DNA from: Cognatishimia sp. WU-CL00825
Lineage (GTDB): Bacteria > Pseudomonadota > Alphaproteobacteria > Rhodobacterales > Rhodobacteraceae
Reading direction: 5' to 3'
DNA: 64,000 nucleotides
NCBI RefSeq assembly: GCF_040364665.1
Contig: NZ_BAABWX010000003.1
Location: 186,001 to 250,000, forward strand
The position numbers and the translations under genes are program-made. The notes under the pieces were generated by a model. The model made no database searches and had not been told where the DNA came from. It saw nothing but the letters and a program-made list of their open reading frames with translations. Within the stretch, counting starts at the first letter, position 1; each line of letters opens with the position of its first letter. This document shows positions 8,349 through 16,794 of the stretch, piece after piece.

Positions 8349-10577
8349 ATGCAGGTCGCCTTTCATCACATGACACTTGCGCATCAGCGTTTGGGCGATG
8401 CCGTGGTTTTAGACGCGGTGTCAGATGGTCAGGCGGCACATCTGTTTTTTGCGGCTGGCACGGACAAAGGCCAGATCACACCGGGGCGCGGCGTTGCTTT
8501 TGACACTGTAAAATCGGTTGGCGAGGCTGCGATCATAAAAATGCCTAGCTGCCAGACAGCCCGCATTCGCGTTGCTGGCAGCGGCTATTCAGTTCTGTTT
8601 TCGCAGCCTCAGCTGGGTTGGTTGGCGGGCCAGAATGTTGGTTTGGCCATTCGCAATGGGCAATCCGCTGAAATCACTTTGGAGTGGTTGTCCTGGCATG
8701 TCAGCCAACAGGGCATGCAGGCGGCCCTGATTGTAGACCGTGCCAAATCGGGCGAGAACAGAGACTATATTGAGGCTCTGAAGCAGGGATGTCAGGCCAT
8801 ATCTGGGCTGCGCACACTGCTGGTTGTGCAGTTTGACACCCCCCTTGGCGCAGCTGACACGCCCGCCGAACAGCACGCCTTTTGTGCGCCGGATGCGCCA
8901 GGCAAAGACCGCATGGAAATACCGCCGCCGGATGCTTGGCGGGCACCATTGGGGCAATTGAATGTGTTTGAGCTGCTGCGCGCGCGGTTTCTGCAAAAGT
9001 CCCGCGCGGTGGCGCAGCTGGATATCAGTGATCTGGTGATCCAAGATCGGTCAGTGTTTGATCAGGCCACGGAGACCCGCGATGGAGTTGTGACCCTGCT
9101 TGGCACGCATTGTTACCCGTGGCGCGTGCGCGACAATGATACCTGTCATTTTGCCGATCACATCTGTTGTCAGTTTGATGCACAAAACCCGCGGCTGCGT
9201 TGGTGTGTGGCCCCCGGCAAGACTGGTCCTGATTGCACATGGCGATTTGTACGCATCACCGGGTTGCGGGGCACCGACGCACCACAGGCGAAATTCATGC
9301 GCTTTATGGGGCTGCGGCATCCAGTGGACTCTGTGTCCAAAATCGTGCCCAAGACCTCGCTGATTGAAGATCCTGAATTGCTGGATCTGGCGCGCAAGCA
9401 TTTCAATCATAAGCCGGTGCGCATGCCGCAGCTTAAGGCCCCTAAGGTTGATCCAAGCAAAAATTCGGTCACCATCATCACCACGATGAAAAACGAGGGG
9501 CCGTTTATTTTGGAATGGATTGCCTATCATCGAGCGATTGGCGTCGATAATTTCATGGTTTTCACCAATGATTGCACCGATGGCACGGATGATTTTCATG
9601 ATCTGTTGCAGGCCAAGGGCCTTGTGCAGCATCGCGACAACCCGTTTCAAAACACCGGCCTAAAGCCGCAGCACGCCGCTTTGCAGGCTGGTGAAAAAGA
9701 AGACATTATCAAGAATGCAGATTGGGTGATCTGTATGGACGTGGATGAATTCATCAACATCAAGACCGGCGACGGCACGCTTGGGGCGCTGTTTGAAGCG
9801 GTGGGCAACGCGAATATGATTTCGCTGACCTGGCGGCTGTTTGGCAATTCTGACATTCATGAATTTCGCGACCAGCCGATTATTGGTGACTATGTTAACT
9901 GCGCCCCCGAAATGACTCGCAAGCCGCATCAGGCCTGGGGGTTTAAGACCCTGTTCCGCAATATTGGGCTGTTTAAAAAGCTGGGTGTGCATCGGCCCAA
10001 GGGGCTGAACCCGCAATTGTGGGAACACATCAATTGGGTGAACGGTTCTGGTAAACCAATGCCCAAAGAGTTTTTCCGCAATGCTTGGCGGTCAACCCAA
10101 GACACAGTGGGTTATGATCTGGTGACATTAAATCACTATGCGGTGCGCTCTGCGGAAAGCTTTTTGGTGAAACGCGATCGCGGCCGGGTGAACCATGTGG
10201 ACCGCGATCAGGGCCTGGCCTATTGGTTCCGCATGAACCACAACGTGGCCAAAGACCATTCGATACAACGCATGTTACCTGCCCTGCGCGCCGAAATGGA
10301 TAGGTTGCTGGCTGACCCAGAAATTGCCGCGATGCATGCACGCTGTGTTGCAGCGCATCGCGAAAAGATCGACGCGCTGAAAGCCACCGAAAACTATGCA
10401 AAGTTTTACAAGGATCTGACGAGCGAACGCATGCAGCGACTGTCAAAACTGCTGCCGCATTTTGGGGCCAATGTGTTTTTGGCGGGCCCGGATGTGGTGC
10501 CAGATGACGTGGCGCTGCAAGATCATGCGCCGAACTATTTCTTTACCGTTGAACGACAGGATGAAACCGCGCATTAG
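8349..10577 (+). CDS. Two-part glycosyltransferase: unknown N-terminal half fused to GT2 domain
   Basis: 742 residues. The C-terminal half (from about residue 375) is a GT2-like domain closely similar to the preceding gene's product: VTIITTMKNEGPFILEW, then VICMDVDEFINI, then LVTLNHYAVRSAESF. The N-terminal 370 residues match no family I recognise; a segment near residues 215-235 (RAVAQLDISDLVIQ) sits where a GT-A domain would have its DxD motif, so it may be a degenerate glycosyltransferase copy. It also has many cysteines near residues 255-300. ATG at 8349 is the only reasonable start. Tandem duplication with the upstream gene is likely. Confidence 0.8.
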   Translation: MQVAFHHMTLAHQRLGDAVVLDAVSDGQAAHLFFAAGTDKGQITPGRGVAFDTVKSVGEAAIIKMPSCQTARIRVAGSGYSVLFSQPQLGWLAGQNVGLAIRNGQSAEITLEWLSWHVSQQGMQAALIVDRAKSGENRDYIEALKQGCQAISGLRTLLVVQFDTPLGAADTPAEQHAFCAPDAPGKDRMEIPPPDAWRAPLGQLNVFELLRARFLQKSRAVAQLDISDLVIQDRSVFDQATETRDGVVTLLGTHCYPWRVRDNDTCHFADHICCQFDAQNPRLRWCVAPGKTGPDCTWRFVRITGLRGTDAPQAKFMRFMGLRHPVDSVSKIVPKTSLIEDPELLDLARKHFNHKPVRMPQLKAPKVDPSKNSVTIITTMKNEGPFILEWIAYHRAIGVDNFMVFTNDCTDGTDDFHDLLQAKGLVQHRDNPFQNTGLKPQHAALQAGEKEDIIKNADWVICMDVDEFINIKTGDGTLGALFEAVGNANMISLTWRLFGNSDIHEFRDQPIIGDYVNCAPEMTRKPHQAWGFKTLFRNIGLFKKLGVHRPKGLNPQLWEHINWVNGSGKPMPKEFFRNAWRSTQDTVGYDLVTLNHYAVRSAESFLVKRDRGRVNHVDRDQGLAYWFRMNHNVAKDHSIQRMLPALRAEMDRLLADPEIAAMHARCVAAHREKIDALKATENYAKFYKDLTSERMQRLSKLLPHFGANVFLAGPDVVPDDVALQDHAPNYFFTVERQDETAH

Positions 10578-10648
10578 GCACGATTGCGCAAAGACAAACA
10601 GAAACAGTGCCTATAGACTGTTTCCAAAACAGGGACAAAGAACAGAGC

Positions 10649-11647
10649 ATGGCGGCACTACCAGAGATCGCAAGCCTTTGGATCGGCGGCAATTTGTCGT
10701 GGCTGGAACAACTGTGCCTAAAGTCATTTGCGGATGCGGGGCATCACATCACCCTGTACAGTTATGAGCCCATAGACAACCTGCCCAAAGGGGTACACGC
10801 CGGGGACGCCGCAGTGATTTTTCCAGCCGAGCCGATGTATCGGCATGCGGTCACGGGCAGCCCAGCGATTCATGCGGATTTTTGGCGTATGCGGCTATTG
10901 CAAACCACAGATAAGCTGTGGGTGGATGCTGATGTGTTGTGTTACCGCGCGTTTGATTACGACCAAGAACATGTGTTTGGCTGGGAAAAGAAAAACCTTG
11001 TGTGTAATGCGGTTTTGGGCCTTCCCAAGGACAGTCCCGCTTTGGCAAATATGATGGCCTTTTTTGAGGATCCCTATGCCATTGGTCCCTGGTTAAAAGA
11101 CCACCAGCAAGCCGAGTTGAGGGCCGAACGCGACGCCGGTCATCCCGTGCATATGACCCAGCAAGACTGGGGCTTTACCGGGCCCAAAGCGGTGTCTTGG
11201 TTTTTAAAGCAAAGCGATGAAATCAAACATGCGCAGGATGTCGAAGCGTTTTACGCCAAGAGCTTTAAAGACAGAAACCACTTTATTCTGAGCCGCCACA
11301 ATCCCGAGGATTATTTCACCCAAAGCACGCGGGGCGTGCATTTGTGGGCGCGCCGCCTAAAGCCGCGGCTGCGCGATGACGAAAATAACAAACCGCGGCG
11401 CGGGTCGTTTTTGCACCGGATGCTGGACAAGCACGACATTCGCCCAGCCGATGCGCCGATTCCTCCAAAACAGATGAAATTCTTTGGCTCTGCCCAAGAC
11501 CCAAGGTTTCGGGCGATGCTGGCAGTAGAGGCCTTGAAAAATGACGAGCCGGTGGCACAGCTGGCAAAAAACAATGGCGTCAGCCCTGCACAAATTCGCG
11601 AGTGGCGCTCTCAACTGGTCTCTAATGCGGTGAAGTTGTTTCAATGA
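10649..11647 (+). CDS. Glycosyltransferase-like protein with transposase-type HTH tail
   Basis: 332 residues from the ATG at 10649. The opening IASLWIGGNLSWLEQLCLKS, followed by HADFWRMRLLQ and LWVDADVLC (an acidic DxD-like motif near residue 95), is typical of sugar transferases of the capsule/DXD-sugar type that read the donor in a Rossmann-like GT-A fold. The last 50 residues (about 11490-11644) look different: FRAMLAVEALKNDEPVAQLA and VSPAQIREWRSQL resemble the helix-turn-helix of IS3-family OrfA. It overlaps the next start by ATGA. The substrate is unknown. Confidence 0.72.
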   Translation: MAALPEIASLWIGGNLSWLEQLCLKSFADAGHHITLYSYEPIDNLPKGVHAGDAAVIFPAEPMYRHAVTGSPAIHADFWRMRLLQTTDKLWVDADVLCYRAFDYDQEHVFGWEKKNLVCNAVLGLPKDSPALANMMAFFEDPYAIGPWLKDHQQAELRAERDAGHPVHMTQQDWGFTGPKAVSWFLKQSDEIKHAQDVEAFYAKSFKDRNHFILSRHNPEDYFTQSTRGVHLWARRLKPRLRDDENNKPRRGSFLHRMLDKHDIRPADAPIPPKQMKFFGSAQDPRFRAMLAVEALKNDEPVAQLAKNNGVSPAQIREWRSQLVSNAVKLFQ

Positions 11648-13311
11648 ACAGAGTAATTCGCTTGCAACGCGGCCCCGGTGCCGACCCGATTGATCCGGGA
11701 CAGCTGGATTATTCGATGTTCAGCACGCCTGATTTTGTGAACATCATTTTGCAACGGTCTGATGTGCTTAAGGGCGTTAAGGATTCTGGCAAATTGATCA
11801 GCCAGTGGTCCTCTGGAGAAAACCGCAAATTGCAGGAAATCGCTGAAGCGGAAAATGTGCAGCTGGCACGGCGGGCCATGGTGGACATTTGTGATGAATT
11901 TGACGACTTATCTGGGCATTTGGCGCAATCGCCGCCCAAAAGCATCGCTGATATTGGCTGTGGCTATGCGTTTTTTGATCTGGCAGCAGCGACCCAGTTT
12001 GACGCAGATGTGCATCTGATTGATCTGGAAAACAACGACCTGCGTCACTTTGGGTTTAACGAGGCAGGATCTGCCTATTCAGACCTGCAAAAGGCGGTCA
12101 AATTCCTGACCAAAAACGGATTGGACAAAACCCGCGTCACTGCGACCAATCCCGACAAGACAGATGTATCATCCCTACCCCAGGTGGATCTTGCAGTCAG
12201 TTTTCTGGCCTGCGGTTTTCACTTTCCGGTTGATGCTTATATGCCGTTCTTTGAAACAAATGTGGCCCCGGGTGGCCGCATCATTCTGGATCTGCGCAAG
12301 GCCAAGAAAGACCCGCAACTGGCGCTGTTGGAAACTTTGGGGGCTGTCACGATTCTTAGCGAGCGCGGCAATCGTCTGCGTGTGATGGTTCAAAAACCGG
12401 CAGCGGAGAACGCGCTGGCGGATCTTAGCAAGTCAGACTGGAAAGCACATCTGACAGACCTGGGCGCGCGCGAAGGGTTTTTTGAAGAGCTGGGGGATCA
12501 GCATTCAGCGCTGTTTGTCGACAAAGGTGACACGCTGATTGTAACTTTTGAGAACCTTGATCATGTTTACGATTTCACTGACGACCGCATGCCCTGGGGC
12601 TATGGGTTTGTGACGGGGCGTGGCTGGTCGATGCTGGGCATGATGGCGCATGACTGGACATGGTATCGCGACGAAACGGTGTTCGATTTCTTTGATCGTT
12701 TGCGCGACGAAGGCTTTTTCGACCGGTTCAAAAAGGTGGTGTTTTATGGCGCGTCGATGGGCGGATATGCGGCGGCGGCCTTTAGCGCTGCAGCCCCCGG
12801 ATCGACGGTTATTCTGATTTCACCGCAAGCGACGCTTGATCGCGAAACCGCCCCTTGGGAGCACCGGTATCTGAAAGCCTGGCGGCGCAGCTTTAACACC
12901 CGCTATGGCTATGCGCCTGACATGGTGAAGACCGCTGAAAAGGTGTTTTTGTTTTTTGACCCGCGGATGCCGCAGGACGCGATGCACGCGACTTTGTTTC
13001 GCGGGGACAATATCCAGCGTTATCGTTGCCGGTTCTTTGGCCACCGCATGGCGTCGCTTTGGGTGCAAATGGGCGTTTTAAAAGAGGTGATAGATCGTTG
13101 CCTGGACGGCACATTGCGCCCGGCAAATTTCTATGCGCTGATGCGCAAGCGGCGGGACACCGGGCGGTTTTTACGTGAATTTCTGGACACGCTGGAAAAA
13201 GTCGGAAACGCCAACCGCATCGCTTGGTTTTGCGAAGCGGTTCTTAATCGGCGGCGCGGCCCTAAATTTCGGCAGGCCTTGAATGCCGTCAAATCCAAGC
13301 GCCAAAAATAA
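11644..13311 (+). CDS. Methyltransferase fused to alpha/beta-hydrolase-like domain
   Basis: 555 residues. An N-terminal SAM-dependent methyltransferase is shown by motif I IADIGCGYAFFD (residues about 101-112), an acidic post-I position (HLIDLEN) and PGGRIILDLRK. The second half contains FYGASMGGYAAAAFS (near residue 367), a nucleophile-elbow-like GxSxGG of the alpha/beta-hydrolase type, then an ILISPQ strand. No substrate can be assigned. It is translationally coupled (ATGA) to the glycosyltransferase before it, so a role in modifying the same glycan is likely. It ends 8 bases before the convergent LacI gene. Confidence 0.75.
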   Translation: MNRVIRLQRGPGADPIDPGQLDYSMFSTPDFVNIILQRSDVLKGVKDSGKLISQWSSGENRKLQEIAEAENVQLARRAMVDICDEFDDLSGHLAQSPPKSIADIGCGYAFFDLAAATQFDADVHLIDLENNDLRHFGFNEAGSAYSDLQKAVKFLTKNGLDKTRVTATNPDKTDVSSLPQVDLAVSFLACGFHFPVDAYMPFFETNVAPGGRIILDLRKAKKDPQLALLETLGAVTILSERGNRLRVMVQKPAAENALADLSKSDWKAHLTDLGAREGFFEELGDQHSALFVDKGDTLIVTFENLDHVYDFTDDRMPWGYGFVTGRGWSMLGMMAHDWTWYRDETVFDFFDRLRDEGFFDRFKKVVFYGASMGGYAAAAFSAAAPGSTVILISPQATLDRETAPWEHRYLKAWRRSFNTRYGYAPDMVKTAEKVFLFFDPRMPQDAMHATLFRGDNIQRYRCRFFGHRMASLWVQMGVLKEVIDRCLDGTLRPANFYALMRKRRDTGRFLREFLDTLEKVGNANRIAWFCEAVLNRRRGPKFRQALNAVKSKRQK

Positions 13312-13318
13312 TGCCGGG

Positions 13319-14338
13319 CTAGCGGCGCTTTAGCGTGTCGCCAAAGGCGATTTTCGGGCTGAGTTCAACGAAAGTCTCGCAATCTTCGTTGCGCACCCGC
13401 GCTGCTATAATCTCGGCGGCTTTGCGCCCTGATTCCTTGCGACAGGCATCCATGCTGGCCAATTTGCGCGGCAAACCCTGCAGCAATTCAACCCCATTGA
13501 ACCCGGCAAGCCCCACCTGACCCGGCACATCAATGCCCTGGTCCAGCAGATACAAAAGCCCACCTGCGCCGATCATATCGTTGGAATAATACAAAAAATC
13601 CAACTCTGGTGAGCGTTCAAGAATGGTTTGCGTCATCTCGCGGCCTTTGGCCAGCGCAGAGCCACCTGAATAGAACTCTTGGTCTTGCACCTCGACCCCA
13701 CCTTTGGCCAGCGCCTCGGTAAAACCCTCAAACCGTTTGCGCGCCCGGTGATCCAAAGGCATTTTCGTGCCCAAGAAACCAATGTTTTCATAGCCAGCTT
13801 TCAAGATCGCCTTGGCCATTTCGCGCCCGGCGCGTCGGTGGGAAATACCCACAGCCGCATCAACTGGTTTGCCATCAACATCCATGATTTCGACCACAGG
13901 AATGCCCGCCGCCCGCATCATCGCCTTGGCTGCGTCTGTGTGTTCAAGACCCGCAATGATCACCCCAGAAGGCCGCCAAGACAGCATCTCGTAGAGCACC
14001 TTTTCTTCTTTTTCGGGCAGGTAATCTGTCACACCGACAACCGGTTGCAGTTCGGTGTTTTCAAGCACTTCGCTGATGCCGCTAAGGACTTCGGGAAAAA
14101 CCATATTGGACAAGGAGGGAATAATCACCGCAACCAGATTGACTCTTTGGCTGGCCAGGGCACCGGCGATTTTATTGGGCACATAGCCAAGCTCTTTGGC
14201 GGCCTTTAGAACCCGTTGGCGGGTGGCTTCGGAGACATCCCCGCGATTGCGCAGCACACGGCTGACTGTCATTTCAGAAACGCCAGATGCTTCGGAAACA
14301 TCGCGCAGGGTAAGCGAACGGTTGTCGTCTGAGGCCAC
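13319..14338 (-). CDS. LacI-family transcriptional regulator
   Basis: 339 residues. An N-terminal LacI helix-turn-helix (LTLRDVSEASGVSEMTVSRVL, then the hinge helix GYVPNKIAGALAS) is followed by a periplasmic-binding-protein-like sensor domain. The subgroup resembles GntR/gluconate-type regulators (SNMVFPEVLSGI, GFLGTKM). The GTG at 14338 has AAGGAAG upstream at suitable spacing. No sugar catabolic genes adjoin it; its right-hand neighbour is now the genomic island. Before island insertion it would have faced the tRNA-Arg gene and the small secreted protein at 28921. The ligand is unknown. Confidence 0.9.
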   Translation of the reverse strand: MASDDNRSLTLRDVSEASGVSEMTVSRVLRNRGDVSEATRQRVLKAAKELGYVPNKIAGALASQRVNLVAVIIPSLSNMVFPEVLSGISEVLENTELQPVVGVTDYLPEKEEKVLYEMLSWRPSGVIIAGLEHTDAAKAMMRAAGIPVVEIMDVDGKPVDAAVGISHRRAGREMAKAILKAGYENIGFLGTKMPLDHRARKRFEGFTEALAKGGVEVQDQEFYSGGSALAKGREMTQTILERSPELDFLYYSNDMIGAGGLLYLLDQGIDVPGQVGLAGFNGVELLQGLPRKLASMDACRKESGRKAAEIIAARVRNEDCETFVELSPKIAFGDTLKRR

Positions 14339-14368
14339 GAAAATTCTTCCTTTGAAAAGTTAACTTCA

Positions 14369-14382
14369 TGTTAGCGCTTTGA
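14369..14382. promoter_or_regulatory. LacI-family operator-like site
   Basis: TGTTAGCGCTTTGA: central AGCGCT palindrome with one good TGTT half, 30 bases upstream of the lacI-type start. It resembles the TGTTAGCGCTAACA-type operators of this family and suggests autoregulation. Confidence 0.45.
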
Positions 14383-14445
14383 ATCCGCCTTATTCAAGCA
14401 GTCTGTGTTGCTTTGCACGACAATGCGGGCATTCAGAACAACAAT

Positions 14446-14492
14446 TGGCGACCCCGGCAGGATTCGAACCTGCAACCTGCCCCTTAGGAGGG
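14446..14492 (-). pseudogene. Displaced 3' half of tRNA-Arg (attachment-site remnant)
   Basis: Read on the minus strand: the second half of the anticodon loop and stem, variable loop, a complete T-arm (GCAGG TTCGAAT CCTGC), the acceptor 3' strand CGGGGTC, a G discriminator and CCA. The D-arm and 5' acceptor strand are absent. I interpret it as the original chromosomal 3' end pushed aside when the island inserted; the intact gene at 28653-28729 now carries an island-derived 3' end. Confidence 0.85.
14474..14492. repeat. Left att core (19-bp direct repeat)
   Basis: AACCTGCCCCTTAGGAGGG, identical to 28681-28699. It covers the anticodon loop, 3' anticodon stem and variable loop of tRNA-Arg(CCT), a common crossover position for tyrosine integrases. 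Confidence 0.9.
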
Positions 14493-14506
14493 AACGGTTC
14501 ATAGCG

Positions 14507-15601
14507 TTATTCCTTCTTTGATTTCTGTTGTTTGGGTGTTTGTACAGGGTCTTCCTGTACATGGTTTGTACGAAAACGGGCTCTAACATCGGCCTCATCC
14601 GTCTCTGCATGGGCATAAATGCGCATAGGTAAGTTTGGATCTGACCAGCGCCCAGCCTTGGCCGCTGTGACTGGATCGACCCCTTGCCGAACTACCAACT
14701 CAGTGAAGAACCCATGCCGCCCTGCGGGGTGCGCTGACAGATACTGGATGCCTGCACGCTTGCAGATGGTCTTCCATCGCGTGTTGTAGCCAGTCGAGCT
14801 TCCATAGCCGAACACACGCGGCTTCATGAACTTGCCAGTCTTGCGGTTCTTGGGCCGCTTCGCTGGCAATGCCAGCAACTCGTCCATCATCTGCGGCGAG
14901 ACAGTAATCCAGCTCTCTGGATGCCCCTTCTGCGCTTTCACCCTAACCTTGTTCTCGGCGGGCCTCAGATCGTCAGGCTCCAATGAGATAGCCTGATCAA
15001 TCCGCGCCGCCGTCTCGAACATGAACCGCACCAACGCGGCGTTGTAAGGATCGGCTGCCCTACAAAACGCTTCGATCCACTCCTTGTCCGCTGGGGTTCG
15101 TTCCACCCTGCTGAGCTTACCGCGCCGCCTGTCCTGTGCAATCCGTTCAAACTTGTCATAGGGCTTCACCCGTATCAGTGGCGTGCCTTCCAACTCATGG
15201 GCGTTGTTGATCACCGCGCTCGCTGGCGTCACGATCTCGCGCCACCATGTGTCAGTAGACGCACTTGGCTTCAGCTTGGGTCCGAGCCCCTTCAAGAGTG
15301 CACCAGAGATTGCGCCTAAGGGCATTTCGCCTATTTCTTCGACAATAGGGATCAACTGCTTCGCGGTCTTCGGGGACGCGTTATAGAGCATGATAGCATC
15401 AGAGAAGGACTTGCTCGACTCGTCGCCAACCACATAACGGCGTATCTGAAGCTCGGTTTCACGGGCTACCCAGTCCCGTGCGCCTGCTTCTGTAGTCGAT
15501 TTAGTGCTGTCTCGGTATGTACGTGTGAACGGTCGGCCGTTGTATTCAATCTTGCCGTAGGCGTAATAGTAGCGCCCCCTCTTGTAGATTTGGAGCGGCA
15601 T
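14507..15601 (-). CDS. Tyrosine recombinase (island integrase)
   Basis: 364-residue site-specific recombinase that integrates and excises the island. The N-terminal AP2-like arm-binding part (residues 1-55) is followed by a core-binding domain and the catalytic domain, with Arg200 (TAARIDQA), His291 and Arg295 (HPAGR), Trp319 in the GRWS position and nucleophile Tyr329 (RIYAHAE). The active-site set is complete, so it should be functional. It lies next to the left att core, with its C-terminus toward the core. The candidate arm sites at 14539-14573 fall within its last coding segment. The start ATG at 15601 overlaps the excisionase-like frame. Confidence 0.93.
   Translation of the reverse strand: MPLQIYKRGRYYYAYGKIEYNGRPFTRTYRDSTKSTTEAGARDWVARETELQIRRYVVGDESSKSFSDAIMLYNASPKTAKQLIPIVEEIGEMPLGAISGALLKGLGPKLKPSASTDTWWREIVTPASAVINNAHELEGTPLIRVKPYDKFERIAQDRRRGKLSRVERTPADKEWIEAFCRAADPYNAALVRFMFETAARIDQAISLEPDDLRPAENKVRVKAQKGHPESWITVSPQMMDELLALPAKRPKNRKTGKFMKPRVFGYGSSTGYNTRWKTICKRAGIQYLSAHPAGRHGFFTELVVRQGVDPVTAAKAGRWSDPNLPMRIYAHAETDEADVRARFRTNHVQEDPVQTPKQQKSKKE
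14539..14573. promoter_or_regulatory. Candidate integrase arm-binding sites, left end
   Basis: TTTGTACAGG (14539-14548), an inverted CCTGTACA (14554-14561) and TTTGTACGA (14565-14573). The same two forward motifs recur in the same order near the right end (28532-28551). Confidence 0.5.
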
Positions 15602-15813
15602 GACTGACCTCCTTCAAAAATGATATCGAGTTGTGCAGGCGTGATGAGCATAGTTCGCCCGACGCGATAAAACGCTCCCGTTTCGTTGGCTCGTTCGCGC
15701 AACGTGCGTTCTGAAATTTCGATCCCAAGATTGGCCATGATTTGGACCCATTGAGCAGGCGTCTTGCCAAGTTCCAGAATTTTCGAGCTGTCTGATTTTT
15801 CAATTTCTGCCAT
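15466..15813 (-). CDS. Excisionase-like small DNA-binding protein
   Basis: 115 residues. LGIEISERTLRERANETGAF followed by YRVGRTMLITPAQLDIIFEG reads as a winged-helix/MerR-like excisionase that selects recombination direction. Its last 45 codons overlap the integrase start region in another frame (15466-15601), so the two are coupled; the overlapping C-terminal part looks low complexity and may be unstructured. It is divergent from the XRE regulator at 15969, with two inverted repeats between them. Assignment rests on position and helix pattern; the overlap could mean the true stop is the only constraint here. Confidence 0.6.
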   Translation of the reverse strand: MAEIEKSDSSKILELGKTPAQWVQIMANLGIEISERTLRERANETGAFYRVGRTMLITPAQLDIIFEGGQSCRSKSTRGGATITPTARLNTTADRSHVHTETALNRLQKQAHGTG

Positions 15814-15874
15814 TTCATTCGTCCTTGTCCGCTAGGTGTGAATAGGTGTGCCGCATGGAATCGCTTGTTCAGCA

Positions 15875-15895
15875 CCATCTGACGTGTTCAGATGG
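15875..15895. promoter_or_regulatory. Inverted repeat A in the island control region
   Basis: CCATCTGA and TCAGATGG, perfect 8-bp arms separated by 5 bases, between the divergent excisionase-like and XRE genes. Confidence 0.5.
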
Positions 15896-15912
15896 GAATA
15901 ACCGTAATAGTT

Positions 15913-15945
15913 CGTCATTTTTTGCGATATTCGCGAAAAAAGACG
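15913..15945. promoter_or_regulatory. Inverted repeat B, likely operator of the island regulator
   Basis: 15-base arms around a TAT centre: CGTCATTTTTTGCGA on the left and TCGCGAAAAAAGACG on the right, matching at 13 of 15 positions. It lies 23 bases before the ATG of the XRE regulator, as expected for an autoregulatory operator. Confidence 0.6.
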
Positions 15946-15968
15946 AAGTCGTCAATTGGAAATCGAAG

Positions 15969-16391
15969 ATGGCGCAAAAACATGCTGATTTGTTTGCTGC
16001 TATGGGTGCGCGTCTGACCATTGCACGCAGTGAAGTTGGCATTTCGCAGGCCGCAATGGCGGAGGCTATCGGCGTCTCCCCACGCGCGTATCATAGCTAC
16101 GAGAAAGGCCAGCGCGGCATTCCAGTGGAAGCCCTGATAGCAATGGGCGAACGGTTTGAAGTCGATGTGCCTTGGCTATTGCTAGGGACAAACGCCATCA
16201 GAGCCGGACACGACTTCAACGCACTCAAAGAGATTGAAAGCTCGCTGGATCAGCACCTCAACGCACAGGGTATCAAGATTAAAAGCGAAAAACGCGGGGC
16301 AATCGTCGCGCGCTGGTACGAGTCACACGTCAAGGGTCGTGAAGTAACGGATGACGACGTTCACACATGGATCGAGCTTGTTAGGGAGTAG
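15969..16391 (+). CDS. XRE-family transcriptional regulator
   Basis: 140 residues from the ATG at 15969. An N-terminal lambda-repressor-like helix-turn-helix spans about residues 10-65 (ARLTIARSEVGISQAAMAEA, then SPRAYHSYEKGQRGIPVEAL). The remainder is helical with no recognised effector domain; there is no RecA-cleavable peptidase region. It is divergent from the excisionase and integrase, so it probably controls island excision. The frame stays open upstream (ATG 15855) but that would place inverted repeat B inside the gene; 15969 is preferred. Confidence 0.82.
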   Translation: MAQKHADLFAAMGARLTIARSEVGISQAAMAEAIGVSPRAYHSYEKGQRGIPVEALIAMGERFEVDVPWLLLGTNAIRAGHDFNALKEIESSLDQHLNAQGIKIKSEKRGAIVARWYESHVKGREVTDDDVHTWIELVRE

Positions 16392-16395
16392 AGAA

Positions 16396-16692
16396 ATGAA
16401 GAAACCGAGCAAAAACTGGAAGCGTATCCGTCGGGCGGCTTTGGAGCGTGCGCAACGAACCGCAATCGATCCGCTGTCGCCGCTATACAACATATATTCG
16501 GGCGTCTGTGCCTTGTATCTCGCGGGCTTTCTTCATTTCAAATTCTTCGACTACGGCACCGATTTCAGTTGGTTCACGGCATGCCTAATCATCTGTGTTG
16601 CCGTGGCGGGCGCTCTTGTTCCAGTGCTAACAGGCTCAGTTCTTACCTTGCATTTCGCGAGCAAGAGATTGGAGCGTTTGATTGCTGAGTGA
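16396..16692 (+). CDS. Small membrane protein of unknown function
   Basis: 98 residues. A basic N-terminus (MKKPSKNWKRIRRAALERAQ) precedes two hydrophobic segments, about residues 35-55 and 58-85. No family recognised. The ATG at 16396 is 4 bases after the regulator's stop, with GGGAG upstream, so it is probably cotranscribed with the XRE gene. It could be a small holin-like or immunity-type protein, but nothing in the sequence decides this. Confidence 0.6.
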   Translation: MKKPSKNWKRIRRAALERAQRTAIDPLSPLYNIYSGVCALYLAGFLHFKFFDYGTDFSWFTACLIICVAVAGALVPVLTGSVLTLHFASKRLERLIAE

Positions 16693-16794
16693 CCAAAGCA
16701 CAAAGTGCTGTTTTACAGCTCTTCGGACATGCGGGAAACTTTCCAATACGATTAAGACTTGGCTCCAGCTTGTCTGCCGGGGAGGCCAATTCGC

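Noticed and set aside
14446..14492. A second tRNA gene
   Set aside because: It lacks the D-arm and 5' acceptor strand; it is the displaced 3' fragment created by island insertion.
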